Shown piece after piece: positions 15,901 through 23,613 of a stretch of DNA of 64,000 bases (position 1 is the stretch's first letter; every line of letters starts with the position of its first letter). The position numbers were made by a program, and so were the translations under genes. This DNA comes from Catonia carolina (Eukaryota; Arthropoda; Insecta; Hemiptera; Achilidae), in assembly GCA_035578175.1 (NCBI GenBank), contig JAQMRL010000003.1, positions 58,140,672 to 58,204,671 on the forward strand. The letters are read 5' to 3'. The notes below the pieces were generated by a model. The model was given only the letters and a program-made list of their open reading frames with translations, searched no databases and had not been told where the DNA came from.

Positions 15901-18900
15901 TTTTCCTTATTTATTACGATGTAATTGTAAATTCTAGAATACTTCACCCACCTAACTTTAGGAGATTACATGCACAGAACTTAATAATCCTTCTGTGTTC
16001 TTTTACGTAATTCTACCATCTTATGAACATAAATTTGATAAAAAAATACCAAATTCATAATTTAGAAATACTAGGCCAACATACCTGTTCTTCCAGAGAT
16101 CCCTTTATATCCAGTGAAGATAACAATTTGTTTAGAGAATCTGCTTGACTTCTTAATGTGATTCTTTCACTTTCTAAATGATCAGCTCTTTTTTCTGCCA
16201 ATTCTTTTATGTGACCAACATAATTTTCCATTTCCTAAACACAAAAAATGTTTGGCTAAAGAAGTGGGAATCAAAGGTCATTTGGCTACCATATTTTTCC
16301 ACTAATTAGTAAAAACTCACCATAGATTACACCCGGCAGACTAACATTTTTAAGTTAATATTTAAAATAATCAGAAGTAATGGTTACATTTCAGTCAATC
16401 AGAAACAACTGAAAGTTCTTTAAGAACGCTAATGGCTGGCCCATTAGTGTAGTGGTAACCACAACTGGCTTTTAAGGGGTCCCAGGTTCGATTCATAGTC
16501 ATGTCTGGCATTTTAAATGAACTATTTTATCAATCCCTCATAACTATCCATTCACCTTAAGGTGTAAAAACGCCAGACGTAAAAAAATTAATTTTTTGAA
16601 CATTTTTATCACAATACAAAATACAAACAAAATAAATTTCCCTGTGCCAGTCACAATGCTAAATTTAAATTTCTATTAACAAAAGATTGGGTAAAACATA
16701 ACAATATGAATTCATTTATCATTATAATGTGTGGCGAGGTTTTATCTTGTTTCTCAACCAATGATTTTATTTTTTTAGCGATTTGAGTATAACTTGACAA
16801 TTATATTTGAGGTGTTGGATTGACATCAGAACTTTTTTCACAAATCTGCAATGGTGTTTATCCATACATGAATAAGTTTTTTAGCTAACCGCAGATTCCT
16901 TATTTATCTTCATGAGCACAAAAATACGCTACATGTGTGGATAATTCTAAAGCTCATTATTTTTTATTTTTGAAATATTTACTGTGAAGTAATATATACT
17001 TCGATTTAGAATCTGATCTAAATCCCGAAAAATTAACTATTAAAATGAGCAGCAATCTCATTCAAAATGAAAAAAGGAACAGTGACTACAACACTAAAAT
17101 ATACATAGAGCGAGACCCTTGAAAAAGATGACTACTTGATTGTGCATACCAAGAATATTACTTGACAAAAGTAACTTCTTCACGATCACCATGCTAAAAC
17201 CACAAGCCACAGTAAAATCTGTGCTATCTTCAAAAATTGGTTGCAATGTAAAAATCTGCATAAAAGAATGGAATCCCAGCTCAATTGAGCTAGTGGGTTA
17301 TGCATCCAAGATACTAACAAGAATAATTATATACAGGAGAATAGAACACCGAGTAGAAGAAGTGTTGGACAATGACCAATTTGAATTTAGAAGGAGAATG
17401 GGAACTCGAGATGCAATATTGGCTCTGAGTCTGATTATTGAGAAAAGGATAAAGAAAAATAAAACTACTTATATGACATTTGTAGATTTAGAGAAAGCAT
17501 TTGACAATTTGGACTGGAGTAAAATATTTAAAACTTTGAAAAGGCTAGGAATTAAAAACAAAGAAAGGAAAGTTATCTACAGTCTGTATAAAAATCAAAA
17601 GGCTGTTTTGAGAATTGAGGGGTACGAAAAAGAGGCTGCTGTCAGAAAAGGTGTACGACAAGTTTGTTCTTTGTCACCACTACTTTTTAACTTGTATATA
17701 GAAGAGGCTATCAATGAAGTGAAGGAGAAATTTGACGCAGGAATAAAAATTCAAGGAGAAACAAAAAAATGCTGAGATTCACCAATGATATAGTAGTATT
17801 AGCCGAGATAAAGAAAGAACTAGAGGATGCCTTAAATGGAATGGATGAGATCTTGAGAAAGGATTACTTCATGAAAATTAATAACAACAAAATGAAAGTG
17901 TTGTGCAGCAGCAAGAGTGGTTTAGAAGAGATGGGAAATTTAAAAGTACGGAACGACAACATACAGGAAGTTGGGGAATTCTGCTATCTAGGGAGTAAAA
18001 TAACAAAGGATGGTAGAAGCACAAGTGATATCAAGAGTAGAATTATTGCTCAAGCTAGAAAAGCCTTTGAAATGAAAAACAGCTTACTTACTACAAACAT
18101 TGATTTACAGGTTAGGAAATTTTTTTAAAAATATTATGTTTGGACATGTAGAATTATACGGAAGTTAAACGTGGGTGATAGGGGCTGTAGAAAAGAAGAG
18201 GATAGAAGCTTTTGAAATGTGGTGTTATAGGAAAATGTTAAAGATAAGGTGGGTGGACAAAATAAGTAATTTAGAGGTTCGTAGGCGAGTGGATGAAAAA
18301 GAGGTATATGGAGGCATCTTACCAAAAGAAGGGATAGGCTAGTGGGGCATATCTTAAGACATCCAGGTATTGGGCTATCAATAATGGCGGGTAATATTGA
18401 TTAGAATATATAAAGCATAGAATAGAACATAGAATATATAAAGCAAATTACAAAGGATGTAGGGTGTTACAAGTATGTAGATATGAAATGACTTGCGCAA
18501 GATAGAACAGCTTGGAGAACTGCATCAAACCAGTCGAGAGACTGATGACAAAAAAAGGGTTATGTTGCATGTGTACCTCAATTTCCTCATGCTGTTGTTC
18601 ATGAAGTTTGTCAAGCATTCGCCTTGAGTTCCGTAAATTTGTTTCTGCATCAACAAGCCACCTCCATACTTGCAGCAAACGATCATCTGGTCGCAGGCTT
18701 TCATAATCTAACCCCTCCTTTCTAAATCGTTGCTGCATATCACTCCATTCATCTTCATACTGTACCTAAAAAAGCAATAGCATAAATAAAGTTGTCTAAT
18801 TACATTACATAATAGTAATTAATTACTATGCAAACAAGTTTACTGACGAAAAATTAACAATTTAATTATAATTAGACAAGGTACCTTAAGATAAATTAAA

Positions 18901-19196
18901 CATATTATATCTTTAAAGTAAATTAACATAACAAATAATATGACACGCACTTTAACAGTTTTATCTGACTATAACTACACCTAACAACATTACATGAGTT
19001 GTCATCTTATTAACCAATAAATATTGTGTTCTTAAAATGAATTTAGAACATTCTGAACTCTGGTAAGTGGATGTGTTATAAAGCATTTACAGTTTATAGT
19101 TCATCTAATTTACAATATTCGGACTAATACTCATGAATGAAGTTAATATAAAAGTAAACGAGTAAATATTTACAATAAACAAATTACCTGGTTCAT
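847..19196 (-). CDS. Unrecognised coiled-coil protein, 9 exons, C-terminal part off the left edge
   Basis: Nine exons on the minus strand join in consistent phase (9+189+150+135+117+46+79+114+127 nt = 322 codons), each bounded by AG and GT. The predicted start is Met-Asn-Gln in a 9-nt coding exon. Residues about 5-65 are acidic and Trp-containing (EDEW, then RPDDRLLQVWRWLVDAE). Residues about 60-215 are Glu/Lys/Leu-rich with a heptad-like pattern typical of coiled coils (EEIEEMENYVGHIKELAEKR; ERLAFKLSEALAELEEKEAQ). Residues about 220-280 are Ser/Arg/His-rich and probably disordered, and a further helical stretch ends the visible part (SLLDSCNELARQEEVKKLQ). No enzymatic motif, signal peptide or membrane segment is seen. 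It may be a cytoskeletal, centrosomal or Golgi scaffold, but that is only inferred from the coiled coil. It is divergently oriented to PMS1. Further exons must lie left of position 1. Confidence 0.75.
1118..1225 (+). repeat. Fragment of a dispersed repeat (also at 40.1-41.0 kb and 54.7-55.2 kb)
   Basis: Shares the block around CACTCATGATT and the block GGCAAGAGAAAGTTGT..GTGTTT with the copies near 40890-41030 and 55145-55180. No coding capacity. The class of element is unknown. Confidence 0.5.
2013..2182 (-). mobile_element. tRNA-derived SINE (family A) with target-site duplication
   Basis: Read on the minus strand it starts with a tRNA-like head: an A-box-like stretch near GCCGCATTGGC and a B box GGTTCGAATTCC. 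A conserved body (GTCGGACGTTAAACC) and an oligo-A tail follow. CCCAAACCATC (11 bp) flanks it at 2002-2012 and 2183-2193, the expected footprint of LINE-driven insertion. Related copies lie at 29935-30111 and 46243-46483. Confidence 0.8.
2385..2525 (-). mobile_element. Decayed SINE (family B)
   Basis: The block TTCCAGACCCTGACTTGGAATC and its flanks resemble the minus-strand copies at 6531-6665 and 50279-50427. The tRNA-like head is badly degraded. Confidence 0.4.
2690..3790 (+). mobile_element. Dead non-LTR retrotransposon: endonuclease and reverse transcriptase pieces
   Basis: Broken frames from 2830 encode an APE-type endonuclease remnant (VYAPSTG at the start, a decayed GDFN-like motif, then FCEQNGLIIR). 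From 3460 they encode a reverse transcriptase remnant (LLFAGNLIVGEKTEEMMEKA, where the family has FADD). Large parts of the reverse transcriptase are deleted and there are many stops. The 3' part resembles the minus-strand fragment at 8225-8465. Confidence 0.65.
3815..3928 (-). CDS. Coiled-coil gene, exon 8
   Basis: Encodes a polar, probably disordered segment (SIDRSESDGREPSTRDVNNQ). The acceptor is TTTTTTCAG and the chosen donor is TGG|GTAAAT. It keeps the frame open into exon 9 with the correct split Gly codon. The donor choice is less certain than for the other exons. Confidence 0.62.
4332..6521. mobile_element. 2.2-kb foldback element with about 565-bp inverted arms
   Basis: The left arm (4332-4895) is nearly identical to the reverse complement of the right arm (5956-6521), with only scattered mismatches by eye. 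The ends read TA-CTGTTTGTCTGTGACTTG on both sides, so the flanking TA may be the target duplication. The 1.06-kb centre is AT-rich with no transposase frame, so the element is non-autonomous. It lies in the intron between exons 7 and 8 of the coiled-coil gene. Confidence 0.85.
6531..6665 (-). mobile_element. SINE (family B), degraded
   Basis: Minus-strand tRNA-like head (ATGTGGCATAGTCG, then a degraded B box) followed by the TCTGGAAATTATTA body shared with 50279-50427. It sits immediately next to the foldback element. Confidence 0.5.
6874..6952 (-). CDS. Coiled-coil gene, exon 7
   Basis: Enters in phase 1 and leaves in phase 2. It encodes EQPLLWQLRHSHSESPRTST and KESHR, a basic Ser-rich stretch after the coiled coil. 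Donor ACG|GTAAGT. Confidence 0.72.
7000..8220. other. AT-rich intron sequence, no feature seen
   Basis: Intron of the coiled-coil gene between exons 6 and 7. Short open frames here have no recognisable protein. Confidence 0.5.
8225..8465 (-). mobile_element. 3' fragment of a non-LTR retrotransposon
   Basis: The minus strand matches the end of the LINE at 2690-3790 (block GAGGAGTTGTG.TGGGC, then GGAAAC.TGG). No intact frame remains. Confidence 0.5.
8968..9095 (+). repeat. Direct repeat of about 40 bp, spaced about 88 bp
   Basis: GGAGAGGGGGCAAGTTCAAC and the following bases through AGGCCT occur at 8969-9006 and again at 9057-9093 with one or two differences. Function unknown; it looks like a local duplication. 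Confidence 0.7.
9572..10181. mobile_element. Candidate TTAA-flanked MITE (piggyBac-like)
   Basis: TTAA at 9568-9571 and 10182-10185 flank ends reading CCCTTAAGGCTCC and, inverted, CCCTTGTGCTACAC. TTAA duplication with CCC..GGG ends is the piggyBac signature. The inverted match is short and there is no transposase frame. Confidence 0.4.
10190..10870. other. AT-rich intron sequence, no feature seen
   Basis: Intron between exons 6 and 7 of the coiled-coil gene. Nothing recognised. Confidence 0.5.
10875..10920 (-). CDS. Coiled-coil gene, exon 6 (46 nt)
   Basis: A short exon encoding LSEALAELEEKEAQL plus one base, which shifts the phase from 0 to 1. The next exon restores it. The residues continue the heptad pattern of exon 5, which supports this as a real exon despite its size. 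Confidence 0.7.
10925..12190. other. AT-rich intron sequence, no clear feature
   Basis: Intron between exons 5 and 6. A slightly tRNA-like stretch near 11440-11500 is too weak to call. Confidence 0.45.
12198..12314 (-). CDS. Coiled-coil gene, exon 5
   Basis: 39 codons in phase 0 (SSEKEMLRRQVAEMTDRVEL and NERLAFK), strongly coiled-coil. The donor is AAG|GTAATT. Confidence 0.8.
12465..13010. other. GC-richer interspersed sequence of unknown class
   Basis: Base composition is clearly richer in G+C than the surrounding intron, and there is a 132-codon open frame (12465-12863) with no family I recognise. It abuts a LINE fragment. A mobile-element origin is likely but unproven. Confidence 0.35.
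13100..13330 (+). mobile_element. 3'-terminal fragment of a non-LTR retrotransposon
   Basis: Decayed coding for the C-terminal tail seen after reverse transcriptases (RWVDNVRVTAG, then a Trp-spaced DKETWKKLEE-like stretch). 5'-truncated. Confidence 0.55.
13425..13563 (-). mobile_element. tRNA-derived SINE
   Basis: Minus-strand A-box-like TGGTGTTGTGGTCAGC and B box GGGTTTGATTCCC, then a body ending CAGAACAGTTAGATGTAAAA. This is related to, but diverged from, family A. Confidence 0.65.
14234..14368 (-). CDS. Coiled-coil gene, exon 4
   Basis: 45 codons in phase 0 (VNFLISDRTRLSEEMNVLK, then a Gly/Ser/Asp-rich hinge, then DGDMLSEIIK). The acceptor is TTTTAG and the donor AAG|GTAGTT. Confidence 0.8.
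14840..15231 (+). mobile_element. MITE family, copy 1
   Basis: About 390 bp shared with 25814-26214 (inverted) and 54118-54425. The ends form an imperfect inverted repeat (TATAATGGTATTCACC.. and, inverted, TATACTATTTTTCAAAG..), each leading into TTGATGA. TA lies at both ends. No coding capacity. Confidence 0.7.
15733..15781. repeat. Short perfect inverted repeat (15-bp arms)
   Basis: TGACATGTGGTTAAC (15733-15747) is repeated inverted at 15767-15781 around a 19-bp spacer that itself contains GTTAACCATGTCA. Intronic. It could be a relic of a transposon end. Confidence 0.75.
16085..16234 (-). CDS. Coiled-coil gene, exon 3
   Basis: 50 codons in phase 0, beginning EMENYVGHIKELAEKR and ending GSLEEQ, with donor CAG|GTATG. 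The charged, Leu-spaced composition continues the coiled coil from exon 2 without a break. Confidence 0.8.
16432..16590 (+). mobile_element. tRNA-derived SINE
   Basis: A-box-like TTAGTGTAGTGGTAAC, B box GGTTCGATTC, body ending AACGCCAGACGT and an A-rich tail. A diverged relative lies at 41735-41885. It resembles a tRNA gene only in its promoter boxes. Confidence 0.7.
17100..18558 (+). mobile_element. Non-LTR retrotransposon with dead reverse transcriptase (5'-truncated)
   Basis: Frames at 17260-17775 and 17769-18128 encode a reverse transcriptase: NDQFEFRRRMGTRDAILALS, FVDLEKAFDNLDW, GVRQVCSLSPLLFNLYIEEA, and RFTNDIVVL where the catalytic FADD is expected. The C-terminal part continues with stops and frameshifts (RWVDKISN; KRRDRLVGHILRHPG) to a tail ending SNQSRD and an A-run at 18551-18557. 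The missing FADD aspartate and the frame breaks show it is inactive. It lies antisense in the coiled-coil gene, ending about 18 bp from an exon donor. Confidence 0.85.
18577..18765 (-). CDS. Coiled-coil gene, exon 2
   Basis: 63 codons in phase 0 on both sides, with acceptor TTTTTTAG and donor GAG|GTACAC. It encodes the Trp-rich acidic segment and the start of the coiled coil. A LINE inserted in the opposite orientation ends only about 18 bp beyond the donor. Confidence 0.8.
18780..19187. other. AT-rich intron 1 of the coiled-coil gene, no feature seen
   Basis: Nothing recognised between the candidate first coding exon and exon 2. Confidence 0.4.
19188..19196 (-). CDS. Coiled-coil gene, candidate first coding exon (9 nt: Met-Asn-Gln)
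   Basis: On the minus strand ATGAACCAG is followed directly by a GTAATT donor. It ends in phase 0, as the next exon (from 18765) requires, giving an N-terminus MNQVQYEDEW. The next exon has no obvious better start upstream in frame. A 9-nt coding tip behind a 5' UTR is common, but it is short enough to be chance. The alternatives are the Met at codon 10 of the next exon, or an exon that I missed. Confidence 0.4.
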
Positions 19197-19199
19197 TTT

Positions 19200-20980
19200 A
19201 CTTAAATATTAAACGGAAATAAATATTGAAGCACAAAAAATAAATATGATACGTTTTGTTCCATATTTTTAATGTAAATTTAATACAGTCCTTATCAACT
19301 TCTTTTTTAGTTAATAAACAAAACAAACAACACTAATATAATTGACGTATGACAAAAGCAAACTCTCTCAACGCCCTAACCCCACTTCATAAGACAAAAT
19401 TTACATTTGATTTGTCCCTGATTTTGATCTACTGCAAAGAGGATTCAGTTAATTACCGAATTTTTTTATCAGCGCAGAAATTTTTTTGAAAATTCATTAA
19501 TTCTAGTGCAGATCATTACTAAAGTTGTAAAATTAGGAAAATTACTAGTATAATGCTTTTTGTAATATTAATTAAAATATTTATTATAGCTGTGCACAAC
19601 ATAAAAGTAATTGTTCTGAAACTTATGCTATTATTAGCATACTCTGTTATGTCATCCGTAATAATATATTTTAGTATACACCATAAATTAATTTAATATC
19701 AATTTTGAATAATTAGACCACTAACAACAAAAAGAACGTTTTTTGAACATGGGAATATAAGATATAGTCAGCATTGTTATAACCTTCTTACAACAGCTGA
19801 TTGAAAGTTACCGCCACTATTTTGTGTTGTAATGATTGGTAAGGTTACTTCTTCACATTTACGTCTTGTGTTTCTTTAAAGTTTTACTTATTTTGTAATT
19901 ATTTAACATTTATGAAACTGAAGGTTACAGATTACTTGTATTAATTATAATCAACCATGAAGTTATTGTTGCAGCTGCAAAGTATATAAGGCTGTTATAT
20001 CCAACACGCCTATTGTGCGGAGTGTCAAATGAAGCGAAAGTTACTTTGTGTTGGACAGTAACTTTGAATATAAAAACCAACGACAATTTTTTTGTGACCG
20101 AAGGTATTATTAGTTATATTTACCTAAAAGGCGTTAGTCTAATCTTTTGATCTTAATGGGTTTTACTTTAATCTTAAATTCGCATTTACATGATATAAAG
20201 TTTAAATATTTAAAATTATGTTTGGTTGTCATATGAAATTATTTGAATAGTTGTCTAATCATTTTATTGTTGTGTTATTAAGTAACAGTCCCTTTTAATT
20301 ATCAGTTATTATTTATTTTCCATCATTATTTAGTACATACGTAAACAGTATTTCGTAATTTACACTACATAAAAACAATGTATTATAAATTGTAGAATAG
20401 TTATAATAAAGTTAAAACTTGAGAAAGTAATTAGGCTGTTGTATCATCGAGATGTTTTATTGTCGTGTCAACAACTCGATTTAATAACCATACTTGTGTA
20501 ATCAACCTCTGTGATATTGACAACCTTTATTTTATTGCAATCCCTGTAATGCTATAGTTTTAATTAATAATGAAAATCATATGCAAGAACATCTACAATT
20601 TTCAAAAAAATTCTGCTTTACTCATACTATATTTTAAAGGTGTTTAATTTCAAAGAAAGTGCCTTACAGTGTAACACAGTATACTTTGTGAAATATGACT
20701 TAACAGGTTATAATTAGAGACAATTCTATAGAGACTTGTACATATATGTACATCCCCACTCTTAACAAGCTATACCTGAATTGTTGCTTGCCATTGGTGC
20801 ACACGTATAAGTTTTTTTTAATCACGCTTGCTAGCGCATCCATGTACAGAAATGAGGTGTTAAGTCGACAACTTTAACTGATGTGATGGAGTGGGTGACA
20901 CAAGGAACTGGTACAATAAGTAGTTGCTGTAAAAGTCTCTAATTGAGTTAGTTTCAAGCATTTATAGTGTTAAACATTGT
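19200..20980. other. Divergent intergenic region between the coiled-coil gene and PMS1
   Basis: AT-rich, with no protein-like frame. It must hold the promoter of the minus-strand gene and perhaps that of PMS1 (see 19983-20103). Confidence 0.45.
19983..20103 (+). promoter_or_regulatory. Speculative PMS1 promoter and non-coding first exon
   Basis: A TATA-like TATATAAG at 19983-19990 is followed about 110 bp later by a possible donor (GAAG|GTATTA at 20103/20104). A pyrimidine-rich acceptor (TTTTTTTTGTGTATTTTACTAG) ends at 23456, 19 bp before the PMS1 start codon. Together they allow a 5' UTR intron spanning the foldback element. This rests on consensus-like sites only. Confidence 0.2.
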
Positions 20981-20982
20981 AT

Positions 20983-23371
20983 ACTATCGGTTTCATAATT
21001 AAATACACCCAAGTTTGAACCCTTGCATCTACAAAACGATGAGTCATATATCAACTTACTTTATATTGAAATTTAGCTAATACTTTGTTCTTTGTTAATC
21101 GATAATAGTCCCATAATTTTAATGTTGTTTGAAAATTGCCATATCGAGATTGGAAGACAAAAAGACCCAGTTTTTTTCGCTACCGCAAAGAATTTGATGC
21201 CTTTAGAGGCATATAATTCGATAATTATTTGATCGACAAGTTTAAAATTTTAATGGAACAAAGTGAATTATATTCTTACAGCGTGTACAAAATTTCAAAT
21301 TCGTACATTACTTAAATTTTGATTAACAATATTAATTTTTATTAACAATATTCTGAACCCTTGCTATCTTGGTAACCGCTCAATTATTGGGCATGAGGTA
21401 CTGTCGTTTTATTCAACGTAAAAGTATTAGTACAAGTGTACTATTAAGGGGGTCACATATCCCTATACTTCACAATGTTAACGTTCTTTTTTCTCAGGAA
21501 CTACATAAGGTAGACACTTACATTAGGTAGGTACTTACATTGCAAAACAGAATAGCAAAACTAGAAATGGCCTACTTACAAACAAGGAACTTTTACAACA
21601 AAAAATGCATATCTAGAAACGCCAAACTTAGACATCTAAACACAGTCGTTCTACCACAAGTCTTACACGCAGCCGAAACCCTAACATTTCATAGGAAAGG
21701 ATTATTAACAAAACTAAATAAAATACACAGGAGATTCGCCCAGACAATCCTAGGAACAGTTTTCGACCCAGAAACCAAGATCCACAAGAAGAGAACGAAC
21801 GAACACATAATGAATTTCCTAGGCGAAACTCTAACAACTAAGCTCATAAAACGACGACTAAAATATTACGGTCACATGATGAGATTCCAAAACAAAAATA
21901 ACGAAACGTACAAAATGATCACATATCAAGAAAGTTTTAAAACCAAAAATAGATGGATCAAAGAAATTGAAGCAAACCTAAACACCATAAACGCTTCACG
22001 TAACGATGTAATAGATGGAACTGTCTTTAGAAGGAAAATAAAAGATTTTGGGAATTTCCCGACTGCAGAAACAAGGCTGAGGACATGGACGCAGGAACAA
22101 AGGGAGAAGTTTAGCGAGAGAATGAAGGCGTACCATGCGAACAAGCGACAGCTTAAGAAATAATTTTACATAACCAGTGCGTTCTTTATATAGGACAATA
22201 CAATAAAAAAAAAAATAAAAAATAAAAAAAAAGGTAGACACTTATTTTTTTTTTAACTTTTAGATCATTCTTTTTTACACATTTAGAGCAGAAGAAATGT
22301 TTAAATTGATGAAGTAAAAATTTTTTCAAAAAGACATTTTGGTGATAATTTTAAAATTTAATAAAAAATTTAATTTTTAACAAATTTAAATTGTTAAACG
22401 CTCAGATTAGGCAGAAATAATGGATCTTTCAAACAAAACAAAAATTCACTCAAATATCTTTAGTAGGTCCTGAGAAAAACAAATGTGGTAAAAAACTTCA
22501 TTTTTGGAAACACCCATTTTAAATTAAAAAAATTTTTTTGCTTTGATGTGAGTAGTTGCACCAGCTGTAGAGGTTAACAAAAAAAAATTATAATTATCGT
22601 AGAAATATAATATTAACACCATTTTTTAGCAGAAATTTCAAACTACATTATGCATCAAAAAACAAAAAAATTAAATTTTTTGATATGAGACCCCCTTAAT
22701 AAGTTGAAATATTGATAGGCCAAAATTGTGGTAGAATTTTAAAATTTTGAAAAATTGATTTGGCCATAAGGGTGGGTTGCTACTGTCCATATTGACAGGT
22801 TGTGAACATGGCAATCATCCTGTTGGATGTCTACCTTATAATAGTGCCCACCCCCTGCATGGCCCAGTCTATCTTTCAAATTTTAAAAATTAAACTACAA
22901 AATTGGCCGATCAATATTTCATGTTATTAATACATTTGTTTTAAATTTTTATGTTGAATAAAATAACATTTTACTCCCAGCCGAATAATTGAGCGGTTAT
23001 TGAGATAGGAAAGGTTCAGAATATTGTTAATTAATCAAAATTTAAGTTATGTACAAATTTGAAATTTGGGAAACGCTGTAAGAATATAATTCACTATGTC
23101 ATGTTAAAATTTTAAACTTGTCGATCAAATAATTCTTGAATTATAAGCCTTTAAACTCATGAAATTCTTTGCAGTAGCAACAAAACCGGGTCTTTTTGTC
23201 TTCCAACCTTAATATAGCAATTTTCAAACAACATTGAAAATATAGGTTTATTATTGGTTAACGCAAAATAAAATGAACTAAATTTTGATATAAAGTACGT
23301 TGAAATCTGACTTATCATTTTGGAGATGCAAGGGTTCAAACTCAGATATATATAATAATGAAACCGATAGT
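20983..23371. mobile_element. Second foldback element (about 2.4 kb), interrupted by a LINE
   Basis: Sequence from 20983 inward to about 21460 (ACTATCGGTTTCAT.., AGTTTGAACCCTTGCATCT.., TTGGAAGACAAAAAGACC..) reappears inverted from 23371 back to about 22684. The inverted match includes the inner block TTAAGGGGGTC. TA lies at both outer ends. The arms are more diverged than in the element at 4332-6521. There is no transposase frame; the centre holds simple AT-rich sequence and the nested LINE. The right end lies about 100 bp from the PMS1 ATG. Confidence 0.75.
21521..22230 (+). mobile_element. 5'-truncated non-LTR retrotransposon with 14-bp target-site duplications
   Basis: An open frame of 207 codons (21540-22163) encodes the region downstream of a LINE reverse transcriptase (NKIHRRFAQTILG, RRLKYYGHMMRFQNK), ending in Lys-rich sequence and a stop. 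A-rich tail from about 22201 to 22230. AAGGTAGACACTTA occurs at 21507-21520 and 22231-22244, exactly flanking the element. It was inserted into the foldback element and so is younger. Confidence 0.88.
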
Positions 23372-23475
23372 AATCAGATGTAACAATAGAAATAAATCTG
23401 TAATATTCTGTAGTTAAACTATTGTTTGAGTTTCTTTTTTTTGTGTATTTTACTAGGTTGTATTGCATTTTCAAA

Positions 23476-23613
23476 ATGAGTCTAGCGCATTTACCAGCAT
23501 CTACTGTGCGGTTACTTGGTAGTTCACAAGTCATTACGTCAGTATCATCTGTTGTAAAGGAGTTGATGGAAAATTCATTTGATGCTGGTGCTACTACCAT
23601 TGAAGTAAAGCTG
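23476..23613 (+). CDS. PMS1: PMS1 exon 1 (start codon)
   Basis: Codons 1-46, from [18 protein letters not shown] to IEVKL, with donor CTG|GTAAGT. This Met is chosen because the N-terminus lines up with other MutL proteins and an acceptor-like TAG lies 19 bp upstream. It carries ATPase motif I (ENSFDAGA). Confidence 0.93.
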
